Origin: Methylobacterium adhaesivum
GTDB lineage: Bacteria; Pseudomonadota; Alphaproteobacteria; Rhizobiales; Beijerinckiaceae
DNA: 64,000 nucleotides
Assembly: GCF_022179065.1 (NCBI RefSeq)
Contig: NZ_BPQD01000024.1
Location: 1 to 64,000 of the forward strand
Direction: 5' to 3'
Position 1 is the stretch's first letter, and each line of letters starts with the position of its first letter. The position numbers and the translations under genes are program-made. Positions 18,451-29,491 of the stretch are shown here, piece by piece. The notes below the pieces were generated by a model. That model made no database searches, was not told where the DNA came from, and saw only the letters and a program-made list of their open reading frames with translations.

Positions 18451-19297
18451 CCATGCCGCCCGTCACGGCGATCATCGCGCCGCTCATGTAGCTGCCCTCG
18501 TCGGAGGCCAGGAGCACGTAGGCGCCCGCGAGCTCCGCCGGCTGGCCGGGCCGGCCGAGCGGCGTCTGCGAACCGAAGGTCTTCACCTGTTCGGTGTACA
18601 TCGTGGACGGGATGAGCGGGGTCCAGATCGGCCCCGGCAGCACCGCGTTGGCTCGGATGCCGCGCGAGCCCAGGATTCGGGCAAGGTTCGTGGTCATGTT
18701 GGCGATGGCCGCCTTGGTGGACGAATAGGCGAGCTGCTGCTCCACCGGGGTCTTGGCGTTCACCGACGCGGTGTTGATGATCGACGCCCCCGCCTTCAGG
18801 TGCGGCGAGGCCGCTTTCAGGATGTAGAACATCGCGTGGACGTTGACGGCGTAGTGCCGGTCCCAGTCGGCGATCTCGATGTCGTCGAGGCTGTCGGCGA
18901 GCTTCTGGAACGCCGCGTTGTTCACCACGATATCGAGCTGCCCCAACTCCGAGACCGTCTTCTCGACGAGGCTCGCGCAGTGGCGGTGGTCGGCGATGTC
19001 GCCCGGCAGCAGCACGACGCGGCGGCCCGCCTTCTCGACCCAGGCGGCGGTGTCCTTCGCGTCGTCGTGCTCGTCGAGGTAGCTCAGGGCGATGTCGGCC
19101 CCTTCGCGGGCATACGCGATGGCGACCGCCCGGCCGATGCCGCTGTCGCCGCCGGTGATAAGCGCGACCTTGCCGTTAAGCTTGCCCGAGCCGCGATACG
19201 TCTCCTCGCCGTGATCGGGCTTCGGACTCATGTCGCGGGACTCGCCCGGATAGGGGATGGGCGGCTGCGGAAAGGGGGGCTTGGGGTAATCGATCAT
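18440..19297 (-). CDS. SDR family oxidoreductase (YhdF/GsiB-neighbour type)
   Basis: A 285-residue short-chain dehydrogenase. The proline-rich N-terminal extension (PFPQPPIPYPGE) followed by the cofactor motif TGGDSGIGRAVAIA is typical of the YhdF/YhxC stress-associated group. NNAAFQ and the catalytic Ser...YSSTK set (Tyr and Lys in AYSSTKAA) are present. The start at 19297 is chosen because it precedes the conserved proline-rich extension. NADP-dependent reduction of an aldehyde or sugar is likely but not specified. It stands alone, convergent with the OpgC-like gene and downstream of ccmB on the same strand. Confidence 0.85.
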   Translation of the reverse strand: MIDYPKPPFPQPPIPYPGESRDMSPKPDHGEETYRGSGKLNGKVALITGGDSGIGRAVAIAYAREGADIALSYLDEHDDAKDTAAWVEKAGRRVVLLPGDIADHRHCASLVEKTVSELGQLDIVVNNAAFQKLADSLDDIEIADWDRHYAVNVHAMFYILKAASPHLKAGASIINTASVNAKTPVEQQLAYSSTKAAIANMTTNLARILGSRGIRANAVLPGPIWTPLIPSTMYTEQVKTFGSQTPLGRPGQPAELAGAYVLLASDEGSYMSGAMIAVTGGMVTI

Positions 19298-19403
19298 GCT
19301 GGCTCCATCGGGCAGCCTCCCTTTGGAGGCCTTCGACGGGACAAGCGCCGGGCGTCGGGCCGAGTTCGCGGGACGGAAGGTCACACCGGAGCGGGGGTCC
19401 CCG

Positions 19404-20069
19404 TCACTCGCTCCACCGGAGCGCGGCGGCGGCGGCGAGGGTCCCGACCACGCCCGCGATGAGGCTGAGGGCGGCGAGGATGGCAAGCGGCGTCGTGAAC
19501 GGAACCGTGCCGCCGAGCGCCGCCTCGCTCGCCGAGACGCCGAAGATCAGGGTCGGGATCATCAGCGGCAGCACGAGCACGGCGAGGATCAGGCCGCCGC
19601 GCCGGATCGAGGCGGTGAGGGCCGAGCCCACGGCGCCGATGAAGGTGAGGGCCGGGGTGCCGACGAGGAGGGTCAGGCTCGTGGCGCCCATGGCAGTGCC
19701 GTCGAGGGCGACCAGCAGGCCGAACAGCGGCGCGGCCAGCGCCAGGGGCAGGCCGGTGGTGAGCCAATGCGCCAGCACCTTGGCGAGCACGACGAGCTCC
19801 ATGGGCACGGGCGCCCCCGTCATGAGGTCGAGGGACCCGTCCTCCTCGTCGGCCTGGAACAACCGGTCGAGGCCGATGAGCGTGGCGAGCACGGCCGCCA
19901 ACCACAGGATCGCGGGGCCGATCCGCGACAGGAGGTTGAGGTCGGGTCCGAGGGCGAACGGCACCACGGCGACGATCATGAGGAAGAACACGAGGGACAG
20001 CGCCCCCGAGCCGCCGACCCGCGCGGCGAGGGCGAGGTCGCGAGCCACGAGGGCCTTGAGGGCGCGCAT
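19404..20069 (-). CDS. ccmB: Haem exporter membrane subunit CcmB
   Basis: A 221-residue protein with six predicted membrane helices and the CcmB pattern near its middle (LIGLDRLFQADEEDGSLDLM, then KVLAHWLTTGLPL). With CcmA it forms the ABC complex of cytochrome c maturation that works with CcmC and CcmD to load haem onto CcmE. The ATG at 20069 overlaps the ccmA stop in a TGATG arrangement, so the genes are translationally coupled. No ccmC, ccmD or ccmG follows; the next gene on this strand is an SDR. Confidence 0.9.
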   Translation of the reverse strand: MRALKALVARDLALAARVGGSGALSLVFFLMIVAVVPFALGPDLNLLSRIGPAILWLAAVLATLIGLDRLFQADEEDGSLDLMTGAPVPMELVVLAKVLAHWLTTGLPLALAAPLFGLLVALDGTAMGATSLTLLVGTPALTFIGAVGSALTASIRRGGLILAVLVLPLMIPTLIFGVSASEAALGGTVPFTTPLAILAALSLIAGVVGTLAAAAALRWSE

Positions 20070-20734
20070 CACCACCACACGTCTCCCACCACGGCATCCT
20101 GCGAGGACGCGTCTCGGGAAACCGGCGCCTCGGGCCCGGTCGGCTCGATGCGCAACTCGCGCGCGCCATCGAGGCCCAGCGCCTGGTGGGTCGCCGCGAT
20201 GACGAGGCCGCCCGTCGCCCGGTGGCGGGCCATCATGCCGGCGAGCACGCCCTGCGAAGCGACGTCGAGGGCCGCCGTCGGTTCGTCGAGGAGCCAGAGG
20301 GGCCGCCGGCAGACGAGGAGGCGGGCGAGCGCCACCCGCCGCCGCTGGCCGGCCGAAAGAAAGGCCACGGGCAGCTTGAGGGCGTGGCCGAGGCCGAGTT
20401 CCTCCAGGGCCGCGCGCGGACTCGCGGTCGGCGCGCCCAGCAGGTCGCGGGCGAAGGCGAGGTTCTCTTCCGCCGTGAGCGGACTCTTCAGGCCGTCACG
20501 ATGGCCGACCACGTGCAGGCATTCGGGCAGGGTCGCCTCGCCGACATCATGCGCCGTCAGCGTTCCGGCCTCGGGCTTCAGCCGTCCCGCGAGCACGGCG
20601 AGGAGGGTCGATTTGCCGGCCCCGTTGCGCCCCGTCACCATCAGGGCCTCGCCCGCCTCCAGGGCGAACGACACCCCCGAGAAGATGCGGCGGCCGGAGC
20701 GGCGCACGGCGAGGTCTTGAGCGGTCAGCCGCAC
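20069..20734 (-). CDS. ccmA: Haem exporter ATPase CcmA
   Basis: A 221-residue ABC ATPase with Walker [12 protein letters not shown], the degenerate signature [15 protein letters not shown] usual for CcmA and Walker [17 protein letters not shown] at 20734 gives the family's expected N-terminus ([10 protein letters not shown]) and length; a longer GTG start at 20806 would add 24 poorly conserved residues. It is divergent from aconitase, with about 300 bases between the two starts. It powers CcmB in c-type cytochrome biogenesis, a need shared with the XoxG cytochrome later in the window. Confidence 0.88.
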   Translation of the reverse strand: MRLTAQDLAVRRSGRRIFSGVSFALEAGEALMVTGRNGAGKSTLLAVLAGRLKPEAGTLTAHDVGEATLPECLHVVGHRDGLKSPLTAEENLAFARDLLGAPTASPRAALEELGLGHALKLPVAFLSAGQRRRVALARLLVCRRPLWLLDEPTAALDVASQGVLAGMMARHRATGGLVIAATHQALGLDGARELRIEPTGPEAPVSRDASSQDAVVGDVWW

Positions 20735-21038
20735 GGCAGGCCTTGCTGGAGTTGAGGGCTCGTCCGCATATCCCGCGCGGGCGGCCGCGTCCACGCGACA
20801 CGACACTCACACGCCGGTGTCACACCCACCCGTAGCGGCCAGTTTCGAAGTGTTCTATACCGGGCTCAGGCTGCGCCGCGCGAGTCTCAGGGCGTCCAAA
20901 TCGCCCTTCGCGCAACAACCTGTCCGGGCACCCCCGGAGCGGCGCGCGCTCACAAGCGCACCCAGCCGAGCACAGCTTTCGTGGCGCAGGTTATGCCTGC
21001 GCGTGTTCGACCAACCGCTCGCGAGGATCATCAACGCC
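20735..21038. promoter_or_regulatory. Divergent region between ccmA and aconitase
   Basis: About 300 bases hold the promoters for ccmAB (minus) and acnA (plus). The aconitase frame is open through part of it, but it lacks the conserved N-terminal motif of the family until the GTG at 21039. No operator or riboswitch was recognised. Confidence 0.4.
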
Positions 21039-23738
<2,700 letters not shown>

Positions 23739-23759
23739 GACGCGACGACGGCGCGGCGG

Positions 23760-23790
23760 AAGGCCCGGTCTGAAAGGACCGGGCCTTTTC
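23760..23790 (+). terminator. Rho-independent terminator after acnA
   Basis: An 11-bp perfect stem (AAGGCCCGGTC, 23760-23770; GACCGGGCCTT, 23777-23787) around a six-base loop, followed by a short T run. It begins 21 bases after the acnA stop codon. Confidence 0.9.
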
Positions 23791-23850
23791 CGTGCGTCGA
23801 TCCTCGGGCATCGTCCCGGCGTCTGTTCAATCGGGATGGTGAAACGTCGG

Positions 23851-24624
23851 ATGACGGAACGCGACGACGCCGGGGAAGAGCTTGTCCATCTCCCGGACAA
23901 TCACCACGGCCTGCACTACATGGCGTTCATGGCGCATGTCAGCCGTGTCCGGGACAGCAAGCGCTATCTGGAGATCGGCGTCAGCCAGGGGCACCTCCTG
24001 TCGCAGATCCATACGGAGGTCGCCATCGCGGTCGATCCGGCGCTGCAGATCAGCTTCAATGTCTGCGAGAACAAGACGATCGTTACGTTCGTGCAGGTGC
24101 CGAGCGATACGTTTTTCGCGGAGTACAATTATGCGGCCCTGGCGAAGGGCAAGCCGGATCTGATCTTCCTCGATGGAATGCACACCTTCGAATACCTCCT
24201 GCGCGATTTCTACAACGCCGAAGCGATCTCGACGAACCGAACGCTGATCGTCCTGCACGATTGCATGCCGCTCAACGCCGAAATGGCGGAGCGAAATGCA
24301 AAGACGTCGGCGGAGATCGGGAAGCACTCGCGCTTCCCCTATCACTGGACGGGGGACGTCTGGAAAATCATCCCTATCCTACAGGCGTACCGCCCCGACC
24401 TGCGTGTGGTCTACGTCGATTGCCCGCCAACCGGCTTGGTGTGCGTGACCAATCTGGATCCGTCCTCGCGCGTGCTCGAGGACGGCTATTTTCAGATCGT
24501 GGACGCGTTCAGGGCGCGGGACAACGATCTGCGCGCCATCGACGCCATGTATGGGACGATCACCATCACCCCCTCGTCGCGCATCACGAACGACAGCGAC
24601 CTGACGCTGTATTTCAAGGGCTGA
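23851..24624 (+). CDS. Class I SAM-dependent methyltransferase-like protein
   Basis: A 257-residue protein (a start 15 bases upstream, at 23836, is also possible). The segment RYLEIGVSQGHLL resembles the SAM-binding E-x-G-x-x-x-G motif, and DLIFLDGMHTFEYLLRDFYNA resembles the D-G-x-H motif of Methyltransf_24-type enzymes often found with polysaccharide or natural-product genes. LIVLHDCMP and YHWTGDVWKIIP extend that likeness. It stands alone after the acnA terminator. Its acceptor is unknown, and its codon use looks slightly less biased to G/C than its neighbours, which could mean later acquisition. Confidence 0.6.
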   Translation: MTERDDAGEELVHLPDNHHGLHYMAFMAHVSRVRDSKRYLEIGVSQGHLLSQIHTEVAIAVDPALQISFNVCENKTIVTFVQVPSDTFFAEYNYAALAKGKPDLIFLDGMHTFEYLLRDFYNAEAISTNRTLIVLHDCMPLNAEMAERNAKTSAEIGKHSRFPYHWTGDVWKIIPILQAYRPDLRVVYVDCPPTGLVCVTNLDPSSRVLEDGYFQIVDAFRARDNDLRAIDAMYGTITITPSSRITNDSDLTLYFKG

Positions 24625-24678
24625 CGGACCGGTCCACCACGCCGCTCCCTTCCTCGCTGGAGCGGCGCGGGGCCGGAC

Positions 24679-25818
24679 TTACGCGGCCTTCGTCTCCCCG
24701 CCCGTGAACTCCCGCCACAGCAGGATCAGCGCCGCCATCACGGCCGGTCCGAGGAACAAGCCCAGTAGCCCGAACGTCTCCACCCCGCCCAGAATCCCGA
24801 GCAGCACCCACAGGAACGGCAGCTGCGTCGTGCCGCCGATGAGGGCGGGGCGGACGAAGTGGTCGGCCACGAAGGTGACGACGAAGCCCGCCACCACCAC
24901 GACCACGGCCGGCACCACGGAGCCTGCGGCGAGAAGCACCAGGGCGGCGGCGCCGAACACCAGGGGTGCCCCGAACGGGATCATGGCCGCCACGGCGGTG
25001 AGCGCGCCCAGCAGCACCGGATGCGGCACGCCGGCGAAGAAATAGACGATCCCCAGCAGCACGCCCTCGCCGAGGCCGACGAGGACGAGGCCGTCGACGG
25101 TGCCGTGGACGGAGGCCACCATCTGGCGGGCCACCCGCTCGCCACGCGGGCCGAACAGGCGAACGATCGCCGTGAGCACCTGATCGGCCACGGCCTTGCC
25201 GTCCCGGAACAGGAAGAACAGGGCGACGAGGCTGAAGCCGAACAGCACGACGCGCCGGACGATCTGCGCCCCGAGGCTGCGCGACAGGCCGATGGCGGTG
25301 GAATTGTCGAGGTGGTGCAGAAGGTCGGCGCCCGCCCGGGGGTGGCTGAGGTTGGCGGCCCACCACGCGCTCGCCTGCGCACCGAAGGGAACGTGCGAAA
25401 GAACCTCCGGCACGGGCAGACCCGTCTCCTCGGCGGTGCGGGCCAGGGCCATGACGTCGTGGGCCTCGCGGGCCGCCTGGATGCCGAGCACCAGCAGGGG
25501 GAGGATGAACACCAGGGCGACCGCGAGGGTGAACAGGATCGGCAGCACGAGGTTGTGCCGGCCCGGCGGCCAGCGCCGTTCGGCCCGGGCGTAGAGGGGC
25601 CCGAGGGCGATGGCGAGGATCACCGCCCAGGCGAGCGCCGGCAGGAGCGGGTGCAGCACCCAGAGCCCGAGGGCGGCGAGCGCCAGCACCAGGAGCACGC
25701 GGGCGGCCCCCTGCGCCCGTGGCGTCAGGGCACCGGGCGGCGGGGCATCGATGGCGCGCGGGAGCGGCGGCGAAGGGGCCGGAGACGAAGGGGGCGGGGC
25801 CGAAGGGGGCAGGGCCAT
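24679..25818 (-). CDS. AI-2E family transporter (PerM/YdiK type)
   Basis: A 379-residue membrane protein with a proline/alanine-rich cytoplasmic N-terminus (about 35 residues), paired hydrophobic helices at about 40-80, a soluble stretch and four or more C-terminal helices. The segment VHGTVDGLVLVGLGEGVLLGIVYFFAGVPHPVLLG and the following AMIPFGAPLVF are typical of the family. Members export autoinducer-2 or act as Na+/H+ or other efflux proteins; the substrate cannot be inferred. The start at 25818 is the first Met before the hydrophobic part; longer frames upstream look non-coding. It diverges from acpXL. Confidence 0.85.
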   Translation of the reverse strand: MALPPSAPPPSSPAPSPPLPRAIDAPPPGALTPRAQGAARVLLVLALAALGLWVLHPLLPALAWAVILAIALGPLYARAERRWPPGRHNLVLPILFTLAVALVFILPLLVLGIQAAREAHDVMALARTAEETGLPVPEVLSHVPFGAQASAWWAANLSHPRAGADLLHHLDNSTAIGLSRSLGAQIVRRVVLFGFSLVALFFLFRDGKAVADQVLTAIVRLFGPRGERVARQMVASVHGTVDGLVLVGLGEGVLLGIVYFFAGVPHPVLLGALTAVAAMIPFGAPLVFGAAALVLLAAGSVVPAVVVVVAGFVVTFVADHFVRPALIGGTTQLPFLWVLLGILGGVETFGLLGLFLGPAVMAALILLWREFTGGETKAA

Positions 25819-26151
25819 GACGGTTGAAGCCTCGCGGGAGGATGCGGCGGCCAGCACGACCGACACCGGACGATCATCCGTCCGGGTCCTGCATCTAGGC
25901 TCCGGCAGGCGTGTGCGGAATGCCCCCGCCCTCACGATCCGGGGGGCACGGGGATGAGCCGCACGGTTGCCCGGCCTACCCCCCTCGTGTAAGGGACCGC
26001 CTTCATCTTTCGACGACGGCGCGGCGCGTCGTCCGGCAGGGCATGCTGCGCGACCGGGGGCGCCGGGCACCATGGACCGCCCTCGAGGTCCGCCCACCAC
26101 CCGCGCGGGCCGCGCGGGCGGCGGGATATCCAGCAAACACGGCGAGAACGC
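25819..26151. promoter_or_regulatory. Divergent region between the AI-2E permease gene and acpXL
   Basis: These 333 bases lie between divergent genes and should contain both promoters. No coding frame with a ribosome site, no repeat and no recognised operator was seen. Confidence 0.35.
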
Positions 26152-26454
26152 ATGTCCGACCTGACCCAGACCGCCACCTTCGACCGCGTCGCGGACATCA
26201 TTGCCGACACCGCCGACATCCCGCGTGACACCATCACGCCGGAGAGCCACGCCATCGACGACCTCGGTATCGATTCGCTCGCCTTCCTCGACATCGCCTT
26301 CGCGGTGGACAAGGCCTTCGGGATCAAGCTGCCCCTCGAGCGCTGGACCCAGGAAGTCAACGAAGGCAAGGTCCCGGCCGAAGAGTACTTCGTCCTGAAG
26401 AACCTCTGCGCCCGCATCGATGCCCTCGTGGCCGAGAAGGCCGCCAAAGCCTGA
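26152..26454 (+). CDS. acpXL: Special acyl carrier protein AcpXL
   Basis: A 100-residue acyl carrier protein. The phosphopantetheine site is Ser42 in [15 protein letters not shown], and the C-terminal part ([26 protein letters not shown]) matches rhizobial AcpXL closely, distinguishing it from the housekeeping AcpP. AcpXL carries the very-long-chain hydroxy-fatty acid that is added to lipid A in Rhizobiales. It opens a cluster with fabZ-, two fabF- and a fabG-type gene, the usual order in that group. GGCGAG lies just upstream of the ATG. Confidence 0.93.
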   Translation: MSDLTQTATFDRVADIIADTADIPRDTITPESHAIDDLGIDSLAFLDIAFAVDKAFGIKLPLERWTQEVNEGKVPAEEYFVLKNLCARIDALVAEKAAKA

Positions 26455-26473
26455 CGGCGGTCGGACGTACGCC

Positions 26474-26959
26474 ATGCGGCTCGAATATTTCGAGATGATC
26501 GACACGGTGACGGCCCTTGACCGGGCGGCCGGCCGCCTCGAAGCCCTGGCCCGGGTGCCCCTGGAGAGCCCGGTCTTCGAGGGACATTTCCCCGGCCATC
26601 CCCTGGTGCCGGGCGTGCTCCTCACGGAGACCATGGCCCAGGCTTCTGGCTACCTCATCCTCGCCCATCTCGATTTTCGAATGATGCCGTTCCTCATGGG
26701 AGTGGACAAGGCGCGGTTCCGCGCCTTCGTCGGTCCCGGCGCGGAGCTCGCCATCGAGGCGACCCTGGAGCATGACGGCTCGGGCTACGCCGTGACGAAG
26801 GCGGCGATCCGCCACGACGGCAAGCCACTGTGCAACGCCGAGCTGCGCTTTCGCACCATGCCGTTCCCCGAGGGCCTCGACGCGCCCATGCACGAGCGGG
26901 CGCGGCGGATCGGCCTCCTCGATCTCGCGGGGATCGCGACGCAGGTAGAGCCCGCATGA
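26474..26959 (+). CDS. fabZXL: 3-hydroxyacyl-ACP dehydratase, FabZ-XL type
   Basis: A 161-residue hot-dog-fold dehydratase. The active site is visible: His38 in FEGHFPGHPLVPGVL and Glu52 in LLTETMAQASG, at the spacing known for FabZ/FabA. It should remove water from 3-hydroxyacyl-AcpXL during elongation of the very-long-chain acyl group. It begins 19 bases after acpXL and its stop overlaps the next start (ATGA), so the genes are coupled. Confidence 0.88.
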   Translation: MRLEYFEMIDTVTALDRAAGRLEALARVPLESPVFEGHFPGHPLVPGVLLTETMAQASGYLILAHLDFRMMPFLMGVDKARFRAFVGPGAELAIEATLEHDGSGYAVTKAAIRHDGKPLCNAELRFRTMPFPEGLDAPMHERARRIGLLDLAGIATQVEPA

Positions 26960-28086
26960 CCGGCGTCGTCGTCACCGGCCTCGGCCTCGTCTCCTGCGCG
27001 GGGGAGGGCATCCAGGCACATCTCGACGCCCTCGGCGCCGGTGCGCCGGCCCGTACCGACACGGAGCGCTTCGCGCCCTACACGGTCCACCCCGTGGCGC
27101 CCCTGGCGCTCGACGGGCAGATCCCGAAGAAATCAGACCAGCGGCAGATGGAGCCGTGGCAGCGGCTCGGCGTCTACGCCGCCGGCCTCGCCCTCGACGC
27201 GGCCGGCCTGAAGAACGACGCCGCCCTCAAGGGCGCCATGCACCTCGTCGTCGCCTGCGGCGGCGGCGAGCGCGATACGGAGGTGGACGGCGCGATCCTG
27301 ACGGGCCTGCGCGACGCCGCCGATCCGGGCGCCTACCTCAACGAGCGTCTGCTCAACGACCTGCGCCCGACGCTGTTCCTCGCCCAGCTCTCGAACCTGC
27401 TCGCCGGCAACATCGCCATCGTCCACGGGGTGACCGGGGCCTCCCGCACCTTCATGGGCGAGGAGGCCGCCGGAACCGACGCCCTGCGCATCGCTCAGGC
27501 CCGCATCGCCTCGGGGCAGGTGGACTGCATGCTGGTGGGCGGCTCCTACAGCGCCGAGCGCCCGGACGTCATGGTGGTCCACGAGATGGGCGGATACCTG
27601 CGCGCCAAGCCGTTCCGGCCGGTGTTCTCCCGGGACGCCGAGGGCGAGGCCGGGTTCATCCTCGGCAGCGGCGCGGCCTTCCTCGTCCTCGAATCGGCCG
27701 AGCACGCCCGCGCGCGCGGCGCCACGGCGCTGGCCCGCCTCATGCCCGTCGGGAGCGACCGCACCCGGCGCGAGCCCGGCGCCACCGCCGCCAGCCTCGA
27801 AGCCTTGTGGCGCGCCTCCGGACTGGCGGCGCCGGACCGGGTGATCTCGGCCGCCACGGGCCTCGCCGGGATCACGGCGGAGGAGGGCGCGGTGCTCGCC
27901 CGCCTCGCTCCCGGCGTGCCCGTGACGGCGCTGGGTGACGTCATCGGCCACACCCTCGAAGTGACCGCGCCCTTCGGCGCGGCCCTCGCGGCCGGCCTCG
28001 TGACGCAGGGCCGCGCCCGCGAGGTCGCGGTCACCACCGTCGGCCACCGCCGCGGCGAGGGCGTGATCCGCATCTGCGCGGCCTGA
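26956..28086 (+). CDS. Ketosynthase-fold protein lacking the active-site cysteine (FabF2-XL type)
   Basis: A 376-residue protein of the beta-ketoacyl-ACP synthase fold. Aligning GEEAAGTDAL with the STACSSGATAI motif of the neighbour at 28208 puts Glu170 where the catalytic Cys belongs. The NAHGTST histidine is also absent (SAATGLAGIT instead), while GHT near residue 333 remains. The protein therefore cannot carry out normal condensation alone; like chain-length factors it may form a heterodimer with the complete synthase, set chain length or decarboxylate malonyl-AcpXL. Rhizobial acpXL clusters also carry paired fabF2XL/fabF1XL genes. It is coupled to fabZXL by an ATGA overlap. Confidence 0.85.
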   Translation: MTGVVVTGLGLVSCAGEGIQAHLDALGAGAPARTDTERFAPYTVHPVAPLALDGQIPKKSDQRQMEPWQRLGVYAAGLALDAAGLKNDAALKGAMHLVVACGGGERDTEVDGAILTGLRDAADPGAYLNERLLNDLRPTLFLAQLSNLLAGNIAIVHGVTGASRTFMGEEAAGTDALRIAQARIASGQVDCMLVGGSYSAERPDVMVVHEMGGYLRAKPFRPVFSRDAEGEAGFILGSGAAFLVLESAEHARARGATALARLMPVGSDRTRREPGATAASLEALWRASGLAAPDRVISAATGLAGITAEEGAVLARLAPGVPVTALGDVIGHTLEVTAPFGAALAAGLVTQGRAREVAVTTVGHRRGEGVIRICAA

Positions 28087-28207
28087 TGGAGGCACCGCCG
28101 TAGGGGGAAGCGGGCAGCATCATCCCACGACATCTGCGACGACGACCGGCTACGGGTCGGTGTCCCGGCCCTGCCTCACGAACCGTAGAACGGTGTAGAA
28201 CGGCACG

Positions 28208-29491
28208 ATGACGAACACAGCCTCCCGCGATATCAAGGACCGGCCCCTCGTGGCGGTCACCGGCCTCGGCATCGTGACCTCCCTCGGACAGGGCCAGGCC
28301 GACAACTGGGCGGCGCTCACGGCCGGGCGCTCTGGCATCCACGCCATCCGACGCTTTCCCACGGAAGGCCTGCGCACGCGCATCGCCGGCACCGTCGATT
28401 TCCTCGACACCGACCCGCTGGTGGCCCCGCTCCTGTCGCAGCGCTTCGCCGAGATCGCCGCCGAGGAAGCCATCGCCCAGGCGCGCATCGGCACCCATGG
28501 CCGCTTTCCCGGCGCCCTGTTCATCGCCGTCCCCCCCGTCGAGATGGAATGGCCCCAGCGTCAGGCCATGGCCGAGGCTTCGGGACAGAACGGGCCGATC
28601 ACCTACACGGACCTCCAGCGCGCCGCCGCCAGCCGCCGGTTCGACGCGTGGCACGACCTCTTCATCTTCGGCAGCGTGGCCGACGCCATCTCCGACCGGT
28701 TCGGAACGCAGGGCTCGCCGATCTCCCTCTCCACCGCCTGCTCGTCGGGGGCCACCGCGATCCAGCTCGGCGTCGAGGCGATCCGCCGGGGCGAGATGGA
28801 GGCGGCGCTCTGCATCGGCACCGACGGTTCGGTGAACCCCGAATCCCTCATCCGCTTCTCCCTGCTTTCGGCCCTCTCGACCCAGAACGATCCGCCGGAG
28901 GCCGCCTCGAAGCCGTTCTCGAAGAACCGCGACGGCTTCGTCATGGGCGAGGGTGCCGGCGCCCTGGTGCTGGAGAATGCCGAATCGGCGCGGGCACGCG
29001 GGGCTACCATCCTGGGCTACGTGCTCGGCTGCGGCGAGAAGGGCGACGGCTTCCACCGCACCCGCTCCAGTCCGGACGGCGCGCCCGGCATCGCGGCGAT
29101 CCGTGCGGCCCTCGACGATGCCGGGGCGATCCCCGACGCCATCGACACGATCAACGCCCACGGCACCTCGACGCCGGAGAACGACAAGATGGAGGCCATG
29201 GGCTGCGCCGCCGTGTTCGGAGACCGCATCGGCCGCCTGCCGATCTCCTCCAATAAGTCGATGATCGGCCATACGCTCACGGCGGCTGGCGCCATCGAGG
29301 CGGTGGTCTCGCTCCTCACCATCGCGCATGGGCGCATCCCGCCGACCATCAACTACGCGGTGCCGGACCCGGCCATCCCCCTAGACGTGGTCGCCACCGC
29401 CCGCGACGCGCGGGTCTCCCGCGTGCTCTCGAATTCGTTCGGCTTCGGTGGGCAGAACACCTGCCTCGTGCTCGGGGACGAGCCCGCATGA
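28208..29491 (+). CDS. fabF1XL: Beta-ketoacyl-ACP synthase II, FabF1-XL type
   Basis: A 427-residue condensing enzyme with a complete Cys-His-His triad: Cys178 (STACSSGA), His318 (NAHGTSTPEND) and His355 (MIGHTLTAAG). GFGGQN near the C-terminus closes the active site. It should elongate acyl-AcpXL toward C26-C28 chains, probably together with the cysteine-less homologue upstream. There is a 121-base gap after that gene. The stop overlaps the next gene by ATGA. Confidence 0.9.
   Translation: MTNTASRDIKDRPLVAVTGLGIVTSLGQGQADNWAALTAGRSGIHAIRRFPTEGLRTRIAGTVDFLDTDPLVAPLLSQRFAEIAAEEAIAQARIGTHGRFPGALFIAVPPVEMEWPQRQAMAEASGQNGPITYTDLQRAAASRRFDAWHDLFIFGSVADAISDRFGTQGSPISLSTACSSGATAIQLGVEAIRRGEMEAALCIGTDGSVNPESLIRFSLLSALSTQNDPPEAASKPFSKNRDGFVMGEGAGALVLENAESARARGATILGYVLGCGEKGDGFHRTRSSPDGAPGIAAIRAALDDAGAIPDAIDTINAHGTSTPENDKMEAMGCAAVFGDRIGRLPISSNKSMIGHTLTAAGAIEAVVSLLTIAHGRIPPTINYAVPDPAIPLDVVATARDARVSRVLSNSFGFGGQNTCLVLGDEPA

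Noticed and set aside
26956-28086. The cysteine-less ketosynthase as a pseudogene
   Set aside because: The frame is intact, overlaps fabZXL by ATGA and fits the paired fabF genes of rhizobial acpXL clusters, so it is more likely a functional non-condensing partner.
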